A DNA stretch of 64,000 nucleotides from Gynuella sunshinyii YC6258. Lineage in GTDB: Bacteria; Pseudomonadota; Gammaproteobacteria; Pseudomonadales; Natronospirillaceae. Below are positions 45,006-53,691 of the stretch, in pieces (within the stretch, counting starts at the first letter, position 1; each line of letters opens with the position of its first letter). A model generated the notes under the pieces. It ran no database searches. It was not told where the DNA came from and saw nothing but the letters and a program-made list of their open reading frames with translations. The stretch covers positions 5,122,593-5,186,592 of the forward strand of contig NZ_CP007142.1 in the NCBI RefSeq assembly GCF_000940805.1. Reading direction: 5' to 3'. The position numbers were made by a program, and so were the translations under genes.

Positions 45006-47126
45006 TTAATCCATTGCCTCCAAATCATAAATAATGGCACTGGCGACATCGATGACCGGTAGCTGGATACCTATTTTCATCAGTGCATCACCGCGGTATA
45101 CACCGGCATCAGCCATCAGTGTCCGGTTGGGGCGAAGTTGCCCGTGGTGCGCATAAGGATCGTGAATGGCCGTCAGGCTATAACGTTTTTCCGGATCCAG
45201 GCCAGCCAGTCGCAGGCGACCCGGCATCAGGTAATCACAACGATCCAGTGCCGCAATGGTAAATGATGCACGCCGCTTGTCCGTCGAAACCACGCCATTG
45301 CACAGTAGATACGATTCCGGAGTATCGACCCGGATCCAGTCACCAGTATGGAAAAATGTCCGATTGTCTTTGTAATACGCCAGCATCTGTCTGACAGTGG
45401 CTTCGTCGTCCGCCGACAGGCTGTCAAGTGCCAGTTCCAGTCCCATGTGCCCATACAGGCTGGTCATCAATCGAAACATCAGATTGGTCGAACGACCGGT
45501 GGTGTGGGCTTTTTCAACACTGACGTGAGAGCCCATGATCTCGTTGCTGAAGAAAATTGAATAGGCCTGTTGCAGGCGCTGCCGTTCTACCGGGTCAATA
45601 CAGTCGGAAGCCCAGACCCGTTGGGTATAGCGCAGGATCTCAAAATCGATCCGGGCACCACCGGAAGAACAGGACTCAATTTCCACCGTCGGATGGGCAT
45701 CATTAATGCTGGCCAGCAATCGATAGAGCGCTTCCACCTGCCGATGCACTGACGCAACACCGGCTGATCCGGGCTGCACAAGATCGCGGTTCATATCCCA
45801 CTTGATGTAATCAATGCGATATTGACTGAGCAAACCGTCGAGACGCTCATAGAGATAGTCAAATACTTCGGGCCGGGACAAATCCAGCACCATCTGGTTA
45901 CGTCCAAGCACCTGATCATAACCGTCCAGCTTCAATACCCAGTCAGGGTGCGCCCGATACAGATCGGAGTCGGGATTAACCATCTCCGGCTCAAACCATA
46001 AACCAAACTCCATACCTTTTTCATTCACCGCATCAATCAGATACTGCAACCCGCCGGGGTGTTTCCGCTCATCCACATACCAGTCGCCAAGACCGGCAGT
46101 ATCATCATTGCGTCCGCGAAACCAGCCGTCGTCCAGAATAAAACGCTCCACCCCCATTGACGCGGCCTGGTCTACCAGTTTAAGCAGAGCCTTTGGTTCA
46201 TGAGAGAAATACAGCGCCTCCCAGGAATTAAAATGGACCTTGCGAGGCTGAGTGACAACATCCAGACGCAGGCGTTTTTTCAGAAACCGGTGAAACTGCA
46301 ACGACATCTGACTGAGACCATCACCGGACCAACTGCCATAAAGCCACGGCGTCGAATAGCTTTCATCCTTCGCAAGGGCAACCTCTCCTGGATACAACCA
46401 CTCACCTGCCTGAATATAACGCCCGCCCTGAACGGCTTTTTCCGCCACCAGGCGATGGTTACCACTGGCGGCCAGATGCAGCCCAAAGACTTCACCACTC
46501 TGTTCGGTAAAGCCTGGAGTCCCGGCCACGATTCCGGGAAAAGCGTCACTGGAAGTCCGTCCTTTGCGATTCTCTTTGACCACCCGGTTGGCCGGCCAGC
46601 GCTGTCGCCCGGTGACAAATTCTCTGGCCCAATGTCCATGAAAAGTTAACAACTCATCGGCATAGCCAGGCAGGCTGACGGTGTTGCTCAATCGATGCAC
46701 TAAAAACTCACTGTCCGCAGTATTGGTCAGGCTGGAGTGAAAACCGACAACATCGGTTTCGGTATCCATGGTCACGGTAATGGTCAAGATGAGTTGAGCA
46801 ATCTCATCCCGGGCACAAAACACCAGTTCCCGGTCAGATGCCTCCACCGCTGTCAGCTGAAAGCGCGGTGCCCAGTGTTGCCGCTGACGATGCCCTTCAA
46901 TTCCGGCTTCACCGTGAAAGCCGGCTCCGGGTTCCGGTACGATTGACAAAACCGGGAACTGATCCAGATATCCGGCCGTCAATACAGCATCCGTCAGACC
47001 AGCCAGTTCATCGTCTGTTGCAGACTTTAGCGTCTTTCCCCAATAGACCACTTCAGGCAATCCATGTTGACAGGATTTGATGATGATCGACGAACGTGTG
47101 CCATGCAGGCGATACCAGGCATTCAT
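45006..47126 (-). CDS. Alpha-galactosidase, glycoside hydrolase family 36
   Basis: 706 residues, typical of GH36 (~700-730). The catalytic nucleophile Asp is in YIKWDMNRD, the acid/base Asp in VWASDCIDPVERQ, and the substrate-binding ESCSSGGARIDFEIL motif lies between them. The N-terminal beta-supersandwich and C-terminal beta-sheet domains are present. No signal peptide, so it acts in the cytoplasm on melibiose/raffinose-type sugars. GAGGAG precedes the ATG. Divergently transcribed from a MelR-like activator. No transporter is adjacent, so uptake genes must be elsewhere. Confidence 0.95.
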   Translation of the reverse strand: MNAWYRLHGTRSSIIIKSCQHGLPEVVYWGKTLKSATDDELAGLTDAVLTAGYLDQFPVLSIVPEPGAGFHGEAGIEGHRQRQHWAPRFQLTAVEASDRELVFCARDEIAQLILTITVTMDTETDVVGFHSSLTNTADSEFLVHRLSNTVSLPGYADELLTFHGHWAREFVTGRQRWPANRVVKENRKGRTSSDAFPGIVAGTPGFTEQSGEVFGLHLAASGNHRLVAEKAVQGGRYIQAGEWLYPGEVALAKDESYSTPWLYGSWSGDGLSQMSLQFHRFLKKRLRLDVVTQPRKVHFNSWEALYFSHEPKALLKLVDQAASMGVERFILDDGWFRGRNDDTAGLGDWYVDERKHPGGLQYLIDAVNEKGMEFGLWFEPEMVNPDSDLYRAHPDWVLKLDGYDQVLGRNQMVLDLSRPEVFDYLYERLDGLLSQYRIDYIKWDMNRDLVQPGSAGVASVHRQVEALYRLLASINDAHPTVEIESCSSGGARIDFEILRYTQRVWASDCIDPVERQRLQQAYSIFFSNEIMGSHVSVEKAHTTGRSTNLMFRLMTSLYGHMGLELALDSLSADDEATVRQMLAYYKDNRTFFHTGDWIRVDTPESYLLCNGVVSTDKRRASFTIAALDRCDYLMPGRLRLAGLDPEKRYSLTAIHDPYAHHGQLRPNRTLMADAGVYRGDALMKIGIQLPVIDVASAIIYDLEAMD

Positions 47127-47182
47127 GAAGACAGACTCCTCGTTATTTTTTTAACAGTGTAGGTTGCCAGATCCTTCCGGGA

Positions 47183-47213
47183 TATCCCAAAATAGCGAAA
47201 TTATTTCCCAAAA
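47183..47213. promoter_or_regulatory. Direct repeat, candidate MelR/AraC-type activator site
   Basis: TCCCAAAA occurs at 47185-47192 and 47206-47213, as ATATCCCAAAA and ATTTCCCAAAA. The 21-bp spacing (two helical turns) in direct orientation is the arrangement AraC-family dimers use. It sits in the 99-bp gap between the alpha-galactosidase and melR starts. The palindrome GGGATATCCC (47179-47188) overlaps the first half-site. Confidence 0.45.
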
Positions 47214-47225
47214 AGTAAGGTAAGC

Positions 47226-48083
47226 ATGGTGCAGCAAGACAGTCCTCTGAGTCTGTTTGATCATCCCCAGCAAATTGTCTTTGAAGCTCATAAGCCCTGG
47301 GTGATGGATCACAACCACTGGCATGGCCATCTGGAGGTGAACATTCCCTTTGGCCAGCCGGTCAGTTACTCCTTTAACGGTCAGGATGTGCTGATTCCGG
47401 CAGATCAGGTCTCCATCTTCTGGGGTGCGCATGCCCATCGACTGACCGACAGTCACGACTGTCCGTTCATGGGGATTCTGAATCTTCCGGTACATCTGTT
47501 TTTATCGTGGCCGCTGGAGCACGGCCTGGTTGACCGGTTAATGAACGGCGCAGTATTGACCGCCAGACAGGAAAACCTGTTGAGTCAGCAACAATTGATC
47601 AAATGGCGGGAAGAATACGAGTGTGGGGACCAGCAACTGCGGCAGCTGGTTGAACAGGAACTGATTTTGTTATTACGAAAACTGAGTCACTATGGCTGGC
47701 GCGAAGTTCTGAGTGACAGAGCGAGAAGCCGGAGTCAGCATTTTGGCCATCCGTCCGGCTTTACCCATATCCAAAGCATCCTGCAATTTATCGCCCGGAA
47801 TTATGACCGCCGGATTACCGTGGGGGATATTGCCGGGCATGTCAATCTTCACCCCAAATACCTCATGCAGCATTTTCATCGGGTGATGAGAATGACCGTC
47901 AAACGTTACGTCAATTCCCTGCGAACCAGTCACGCCCGGGCATTGTTATCAGATACGTCACGGCCGATCATGGATATTGCGCTGGCAGTAGGCTTCAGTT
48001 CCACCAGCCGGCTGTATGATGCCTTCAAAAAAGAAGTTGGTATGACACCTAAACAGTATCGTGACAGTTTTCAGCGCAAATAA
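47226..48083 (+). CDS. melR: AraC-family regulator, MelR-like
   Basis: 285 residues. The N-terminal sugar-sensing cupin part (HLEVNIPFGQPVSYSFNGQD, then NLPVHLFLSWPLEHGLVDRL) follows E. coli MelR as I remember it. The C-terminal ~100 residues are two AraC helix-turn-helices (VGDIAGHVNLHPKYLMQHFH; IMDIALAVGFSSTSRLYDAF). MelR activates alpha-galactosidase expression with melibiose, and the divergent GH36 gene supports that role. AAGG five bases before the ATG. It ends 2 bp from the convergent comFB gene. Confidence 0.92.
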   Translation: MVQQDSPLSLFDHPQQIVFEAHKPWVMDHNHWHGHLEVNIPFGQPVSYSFNGQDVLIPADQVSIFWGAHAHRLTDSHDCPFMGILNLPVHLFLSWPLEHGLVDRLMNGAVLTARQENLLSQQQLIKWREEYECGDQQLRQLVEQELILLLRKLSHYGWREVLSDRARSRSQHFGHPSGFTHIQSILQFIARNYDRRITVGDIAGHVNLHPKYLMQHFHRVMRMTVKRYVNSLRTSHARALLSDTSRPIMDIALAVGFSSTSRLYDAFKKEVGMTPKQYRDSFQRK

Positions 48084-48085
48084 TC

Positions 48086-48349
48086 TTATCGCTTCTTTTC
48101 AGACACGACTTTTATGCCGATCTCGACCGCCTCTTCCACTTTTTTGCGCATTTCCCCAAGTTCCTGACGCGATAGATAAAATGCCATATCCACCGAGTGG
48201 CGGTAATAACGCGGTGGCAGATGGTTAAGCGCCACGCAGGCGATATCCTCTAGCTCACTGGTTTCGAACAACTGTTGCTGATTCTTTTGATATAGCTCTT
48301 CAACCACCAGGTTTTCATAAAAATTCTTGATATCCGCTTCGATCGTCAT
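48086..48349 (-). CDS. ComFB-domain protein
   Basis: 87 residues covering a complete ComFB domain: NFYENLVVEELYQ, CVALNHLPPRYYRHSVDMAF and LGEMRKKVEEAVEIG. ComFB was named for late competence in Bacillus; recent work describes ComFB-type proteins as cyclic-dinucleotide receptors in cyanobacteria. Its ATG overlaps the stop of an EAL-domain c-di-GMP phosphodiesterase gene by 4 bp, which fits a sensor-effector pair in c-di-GMP signalling. Confidence 0.88.
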   Translation of the reverse strand: MTIEADIKNFYENLVVEELYQKNQQQLFETSELEDIACVALNHLPPRYYRHSVDMAFYLSRQELGEMRKKVEEAVEIGIKVVSEKKR

Positions 48350-50589
48350 AGTGTTTGTCCCTGCTGGATAAACGCGACAAATTCATCGCGAGGTAATGGC
48401 TTACTGAAATAATAGCCCTGTATTTCATTACTGCCATGTTTCTTCAACCACTCGACCTGCACTTTGGTTTCGACGCCTTCGGTAATAATTTTGAGATTCA
48501 ACGCATGGGCCATTTGAATAATGGCTTCAACCAGCGTTTCATTGGAACGGTTGCCAGGGATACCAACGACAAAACTGCGATCAATCTTGAGTTTATCCAG
48601 CGGAAAACCATTTAAGGTGGACAATGATGAATAGCCGGTACCGAAATCGTCTATGGCCAGGGCAACACCCAATTGCTGCAAGCGCTTCATGATTTCAACC
48701 GAAGCATCCAGATCATGCATCAAGTGGCTTTCGGTAATTTCCAGTTCCAGTTGATCATAGGGCATGCCGGTAACGCTTACGATATCCCTGATCATATTGA
48801 CTAATCCGGTGTGTCGAAACTGTCCCGCAGAGAGATTAACCGCCACAACGGCCTGATCAATGATGCCCTGTTGTTTCAGTTCTCCCCAGAATTCACACGC
48901 CTGACGCAAGACCCAGTCACCAATGGGTATGATGATACCGGTAGCTTCAGCCACGGGAATGAACTCATCCGGCGAGACATTCCCTAGCCCAGGATGTTGC
49001 CAGCGTAACAGAGCTTCTGCACCGACAATTAATCCGGTAGATAAGCTGACCTGTGGCTGAAAGTACAAGTGCAGCTCATCTCTTTCCAGTGCCGTTTCCA
49101 ACCCTTTCTCCAGCATTCGCTGACGTTCGTAGGCCTCACCCATGGCCGGATGATAAAAGATGGTTTTCTGATCCTGCGACAATCGCAAAGCAGTCTGACA
49201 ACGCGATATCAGAGAGCCTGCCTTGTCATTGTCGGTAATGATCGTACTGGCAATTCTGACTCGCATCAGAAATTCCAATTCACCCAACCCATAAGGCCGC
49301 GCCAGTCGATGGCGGATTTTTTCCATCAATTCCAGCAGGGAATCCTGATCCATCGACAATACGGTCATGCCAAACACTTCGTCAGCCCACCGATAGCCAG
49401 CCCGTAACGCCCGATAGTCGGTTATCAGAGTATTGACCCGCTCGGCGATTTCGGAGCTGACCATGTCAACATGGTTTTGTCCGTGAGAGGACAAAACATC
49501 TTCATAGCCATGGAACTGGATCAACAATAAATAACTGATACCGTGACGATTATTATTCTGAAGATCTTCGTACAGCTGAAAACGGTTATACAGACGAGTC
49601 ACCGGATCGTGGGAGGCACGATAAACCAGTTCGTTTTTGATACGCTCCTGTTCAGTCACGTCCTCCATATAGACGTGCAGCTGTGGCGGTAGCGACAGAT
49701 AATGTACCCGATACTGAAACTGTCGATAACCCAATGTACCGAACCAGTCACGATGGGGCGGATCAGAGTTTTTTACCTCCTCAAGCAATGAGGCCAGATT
49801 TTTGGGCAATAATGCGGAAACATCCTGAGCCGGCATCTTCAAAACTTTCAACAACTGATAAGAGGCCGGATTGGCATACGCAACCTGACCATCCTTGGTA
49901 AGGCTCATAACCGGATGCGGGTTATATTCCGGAAAAGCCTGTAGCATCCTGATTTTGCTGTGCTTGATTATCAACAGATACAACAGCCAGCCAAGCAGAG
50001 AAAATACCGCCAAAACGATCATGCTCAATGCGACAGTCAAAATGGTCAGGCGTGAAATTTCCTGGTTATGTATGGTCGAGGCATTGCGTTCGAAGCGGTC
50101 AAAAAAATCACTGATGTCAGCCATGACCGGGTGCATTTTTTGCTCCAGCTGTAACATCTGCTGTAACCGGTACTGCACGGCCAAATGATTGATAGGTGAC
50201 TGATCCAGTTCGGTAATGATGATACCTGCGGTGGTGAAATAAGTTTGCAACAGACTGTCAAGCTGGCTTACTTCGTCCATGTTCGCCAGCTGCTGTTGCA
50301 GCTGCTTCATCTCAGTAGAAACCTGTTCATGCAGCCTGACCGCAGTGGCCCGAAACTGGTCCGGATGGCGCTGCTCAAAATAGGCTCCAAAAATGAGTCG
50401 TTCATAACGATCCAAATACATCTGAAGTTCGCTGAGTGCCCTGTCATTCACGTAGGTTTCCGAGGCACTGCTCAGCAACTGGTCCCGTAACTGTACGCCG
50501 GTCTTCAATGCCAGCAGACTGGTGACAATCCCAGTGCCCAGTACGCCCAACAATGCCAGTGTCAGGTAAGTATTCAGAAATACACGCAC
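48346..50589 (-). CDS. Membrane PAS-GGDEF(degenerate)-EAL c-di-GMP phosphodiesterase
   Basis: About 747 residues from a GTG at 50589 (MRVFLNTYLTLALLGVLG, GGAA upstream); a TTG at 50694 would extend it. Order: membrane helix, ~160-residue helical periplasmic sensor, second helix (LTILTVALSMIVLAVFSLLG), PAS-like domain, GGDEF domain, EAL domain. The GGDEF signature is replaced by WADEVF, so it should not make c-di-GMP. The EAL domain is intact (GAEALLRWQHP, LELEITESHL, AIDDFGTGYSS, KIDRSFV, TEGVET), so c-di-GMP hydrolysis is expected. Co-transcribed with comFB. Confidence 0.9.
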   Translation of the reverse strand: MRVFLNTYLTLALLGVLGTGIVTSLLALKTGVQLRDQLLSSASETYVNDRALSELQMYLDRYERLIFGAYFEQRHPDQFRATAVRLHEQVSTEMKQLQQQLANMDEVSQLDSLLQTYFTTAGIIITELDQSPINHLAVQYRLQQMLQLEQKMHPVMADISDFFDRFERNASTIHNQEISRLTILTVALSMIVLAVFSLLGWLLYLLIIKHSKIRMLQAFPEYNPHPVMSLTKDGQVAYANPASYQLLKVLKMPAQDVSALLPKNLASLLEEVKNSDPPHRDWFGTLGYRQFQYRVHYLSLPPQLHVYMEDVTEQERIKNELVYRASHDPVTRLYNRFQLYEDLQNNNRHGISYLLLIQFHGYEDVLSSHGQNHVDMVSSEIAERVNTLITDYRALRAGYRWADEVFGMTVLSMDQDSLLELMEKIRHRLARPYGLGELEFLMRVRIASTIITDNDKAGSLISRCQTALRLSQDQKTIFYHPAMGEAYERQRMLEKGLETALERDELHLYFQPQVSLSTGLIVGAEALLRWQHPGLGNVSPDEFIPVAEATGIIIPIGDWVLRQACEFWGELKQQGIIDQAVVAVNLSAGQFRHTGLVNMIRDIVSVTGMPYDQLELEITESHLMHDLDASVEIMKRLQQLGVALAIDDFGTGYSSLSTLNGFPLDKLKIDRSFVVGIPGNRSNETLVEAIIQMAHALNLKIITEGVETKVQVEWLKKHGSNEIQGYYFSKPLPRDEFVAFIQQGQTL

Positions 50590-50780
50590 ATCGTCACTTC
50601 CATGGTTTTTTAACAACAAGCTTAGCACTTGAATCAGATAAATAACGGGAAAATCTATCCGTTCGTTAACCAGATCAGGTTTTGAAGTATGCAAATAGTC
50701 GCATGAGTGTCTTCATTTGAGAAAGAAGGTCTGGAGAGCATTTAAAAACTGGTCGACAGCGCAGAATTGGTGTCAATAAA

Positions 50781-50806
50781 CGGGCCTTCTTTACACCGAA
50801 GGCCCG
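50781..50806 (-). terminator. Terminator of parC
   Basis: CGGGCCTTC (50781-50789) and GAAGGCCCG (50798-50806) form a perfect 9-bp GC-rich stem. On the minus strand it is followed by TTTATTG, 14 bp past the parC stop. Confidence 0.75.
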
Positions 50807-50820
50807 GATCCAGAGAAGAT

Positions 50821-53070
50821 TTACTGAGTATCAGTCGTCATCGAGGAAACATTCTGGAATCCACGGGGTAACTTGTTACCACGACGACCCCGCTCACCCC
50901 GATAATGCTCGAGATCTGCGGAACGAAGTTTAAGATTACGTTTACCGGCGGAAATTACCAGAATATCGTCTGTCGACACAATAATTGCACCGATCATATA
51001 TTCCTGACCGGCTTTAAACCGATCAGTTGGAATACCGATCATTTTATTGCCTTTACCTTTGGCCAGCTCAGGTAAATCCTGCACAGGGAACACCAGCAAA
51101 CGCCCTTCATTACTGACCACGGCAATCAAGTCTGTTTCCTTCTGCCGGACCATAGATGGCATCATAACTTCTGCACCATCAGGAACGTTTATGACCGCTT
51201 TACCCGCTTTGTTTTTGCTATCGAGATCTTCAAGCCGGGCAACGAAGCCATAACCTGCGGTTGTACACAGCAATACCTGTTGATCCGCTGCCCCCATTAA
51301 CATGCCTTTAAATTCAGCACCCGGTGGAGGATTGATCCGGCCACTGAGAGGCTCTCCCTGCCCACGGGCTGACGGTAATGTATGTGCCGCAACGCTGTAG
51401 GAACGACCGGTGGAATCCAGCAACAACACATTCTGGTTGGACTTGCCTCGCACACTGGAGGCATATTCATCACCCGATTTATAGGCCAGTCCGGAAACAT
51501 CAAAGTCATGACCTTTCGCCGAGCGAATCCAGCCTTTACGCGACAGAATCACGGTGACAGGATCTGCGGATACCAGTTGCTCTTCACTCAGAGCCTTGGC
51601 TTCGGCACGTTGAACAATCGGCGTACGTCGGTCATCCCCAAATTTTTCCGCTGCTTCCATCAGTTCTTTTTTAATCAGCGTCCGCATACGTGCCGGACTG
51701 CCAAGAATTTTCTGCAGCTTTTCCCGCTCCTGGGCCAGATCTTCCTGTTCACCCCGGATCTTCATTTCCTCAAGCTTGGCCAAATGCCGTAACTTCAGCT
51801 CAAGGATTGCTTCAGCCTGGGTGTCGGTAAGATTGAAACGTGACATCAGAACCGGCTTGGGTTCGTCCTCGTGACGGATAATCGCGATAACTTCATCGAT
51901 ATTTAAAAAGGCAATCAGCAAGCCATCAAGGACATGCAGCCGGGCTTCGACTTTTTCCAGCCGATAGTTCAACCGGCGGGTCACGGTATCAGTGCGGAAA
52001 GACAACCATTCGGTCAGAATCCGGTTCAATGGTTTAACCTGCGGCCGGCCATCCACACCGATCATATTCAGGTTCACCCGGTAGGTCCGCTCCAGGTCAG
52101 TGGTGGCAAATAAATGCGCCATCACCTCTTCCACATCAATTCGGTTTGAGCGGGGCTCAATGACCAGGCGGGTCGGGTTTTCATGGTCTGACTCATCACG
52201 CAAATCAGATACCATGGGTAGTTTTTTGGCCTGCATCTGCTGGGCGATCTGTTCCATGATTTTGGAACCCGAAACCTGATGCGGTAAATCGGTGATGATA
52301 ATATCGCCGTTTTCGCGCATATACCTGGCCCGCATCCGCAACGAACCACGGCCACTCTCGTATATCTTTTGAATGTCTTCCCGCGACGAAATCAGTTCCG
52401 CCGCCGTCGGATAGTCCGGACCTTTAATATGGGTCATCAATTCCGAGACGGTCGCTTCAGGGTTATCCAATAAATGGATACAGGCAGAGACCGTCTCACG
52501 CAGATTATGCGGCGGGATGTCCGTTGCCATGCCAACCGCGATACCCGTTACGCCATTGAGCAGCACATGAGGTACCTGTGCCGGCAAAATAGCAGGTTCA
52601 TCCATGGTGCCATCAAAATTTGGCAGCCATTCCACGGTTCCCTGGCCAAGTTCACTGAGCAGCAGCTCCGCGAATTTTGACAGCCGGGACTCGGTATAAC
52701 GCATGGCAGCAAAGGACTTGGGATCGTCTGGAGATCCCCAGTTTCCCTGCCCGTCGACCAGCGGATAGCGATAGGAAAACGGCTGAGCCATCAATACCAT
52801 CGCTTCGTAACAGGCAGAATCACCATGAGGGTGATACTTACCCAACACGTCACCTACCGTGCGGGCAGATTTTTTATATTTGGAACTCGCCTTCAGACCG
52901 AGTTCACTCATGGCATAAATGATTCTTCGCTGAACAGGCTTCAGCCCGTCACCCAGATGCGGCAGAGCCCGGTCCAGAATCACGTACATGGAGTAGTTGA
53001 GGTAGGCCTGCTCAGTAAACTGGCTGAGCGAGGTGGTTTCCACTCCGTCTTGGAATTTGGGGTCAGACAT
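50821..53070 (-). CDS. parC: DNA topoisomerase IV subunit A
   Basis: 749 residues, the expected ParC length. The active tyrosine is in [15 protein letters not shown]. The quinolone-determining region [20 protein letters not shown] keeps the wild-type Ser and Glu. The C-terminal ~250 residues are the beta-pinwheel that shapes DNA. With ParE (not in the window) it decatenates chromosomes. Monocistronic here, with its own terminator. Confidence 0.97.
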   Translation of the reverse strand: MSDPKFQDGVETTSLSQFTEQAYLNYSMYVILDRALPHLGDGLKPVQRRIIYAMSELGLKASSKYKKSARTVGDVLGKYHPHGDSACYEAMVLMAQPFSYRYPLVDGQGNWGSPDDPKSFAAMRYTESRLSKFAELLLSELGQGTVEWLPNFDGTMDEPAILPAQVPHVLLNGVTGIAVGMATDIPPHNLRETVSACIHLLDNPEATVSELMTHIKGPDYPTAAELISSREDIQKIYESGRGSLRMRARYMRENGDIIITDLPHQVSGSKIMEQIAQQMQAKKLPMVSDLRDESDHENPTRLVIEPRSNRIDVEEVMAHLFATTDLERTYRVNLNMIGVDGRPQVKPLNRILTEWLSFRTDTVTRRLNYRLEKVEARLHVLDGLLIAFLNIDEVIAIIRHEDEPKPVLMSRFNLTDTQAEAILELKLRHLAKLEEMKIRGEQEDLAQEREKLQKILGSPARMRTLIKKELMEAAEKFGDDRRTPIVQRAEAKALSEEQLVSADPVTVILSRKGWIRSAKGHDFDVSGLAYKSGDEYASSVRGKSNQNVLLLDSTGRSYSVAAHTLPSARGQGEPLSGRINPPPGAEFKGMLMGAADQQVLLCTTAGYGFVARLEDLDSKNKAGKAVINVPDGAEVMMPSMVRQKETDLIAVVSNEGRLLVFPVQDLPELAKGKGNKMIGIPTDRFKAGQEYMIGAIIVSTDDILVISAGKRNLKLRSADLEHYRGERGRRGNKLPRGFQNVSSMTTDTQ

Positions 53071-53322
53071 AAATTCAATGATATCAATGGGTTAATTTCA
53101 GCGTGTAGTGTGTCAGTTGAGACCCGAAAAGACAATTACAGCCTTGTAAACCTGCCCACCCCGAAAAAAGAGGCACAAATACGCTTTAATACAAAAAAAA
53201 TACTTAATATTTTCCTACGAGTTCCGCTAACATATTGAACTAGTTCTCATTTTGAAGTGAAATACCGCCCCGAATATAACCATTGATGGGTTGTCTTTAA
53301 GTTGTCTGTTGTGGAGTTTTTT

Positions 53323-53574
53323 ATGAAAGCCATCATTCTGCTATTAATCTCAGGTGCCTTATTAGTTGGTACTCCCTCGGTTATGGCAGGAAATTTCATT
53401 TCGATTCATGACCAATGTGCTCAGAATACTCATTCCCAGAATTGCACAGCTAGTGAACAGAAGGTATCCCAGGCAGCTCATTTGAATACTACCGGGCCGC
53501 TGCTGACCATGGCACTGGTTGTCCTGTTAACACTGATTGTCAGAGAAAAAAACAGCAGCGATATAACAGAATAA
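53323..53574 (+). CDS. Small exported membrane-anchored protein, unknown
   Basis: 83 residues from the ATG at 53323, supported by GGAG six bases upstream (a TTG 21 bp earlier is in frame but unsupported). A signal-like helix (MKAIILLLISGALLVGTPSV) ends in MAG. A short polar loop with two cysteines (HDQCAQNTHSQNC) follows, then a C-terminal helix (GPLLTMALVVLLTLIV) and a charged tail. No family recognised. Confidence 0.55.
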   Translation: MKAIILLLISGALLVGTPSVMAGNFISIHDQCAQNTHSQNCTASEQKVSQAAHLNTTGPLLTMALVVLLTLIVREKNSSDITE

Positions 53575-53691
53575 GTACCCCACTAAAGGACAAAGACAAC
53601 TCTCCGGCAATTTAGCTCCCCCGGCTTTCTAATCCTTTCCCTTTTCCCTACCATAGTCAGACAACTTCCAACCTGACTCGGGTAAGGGTTT

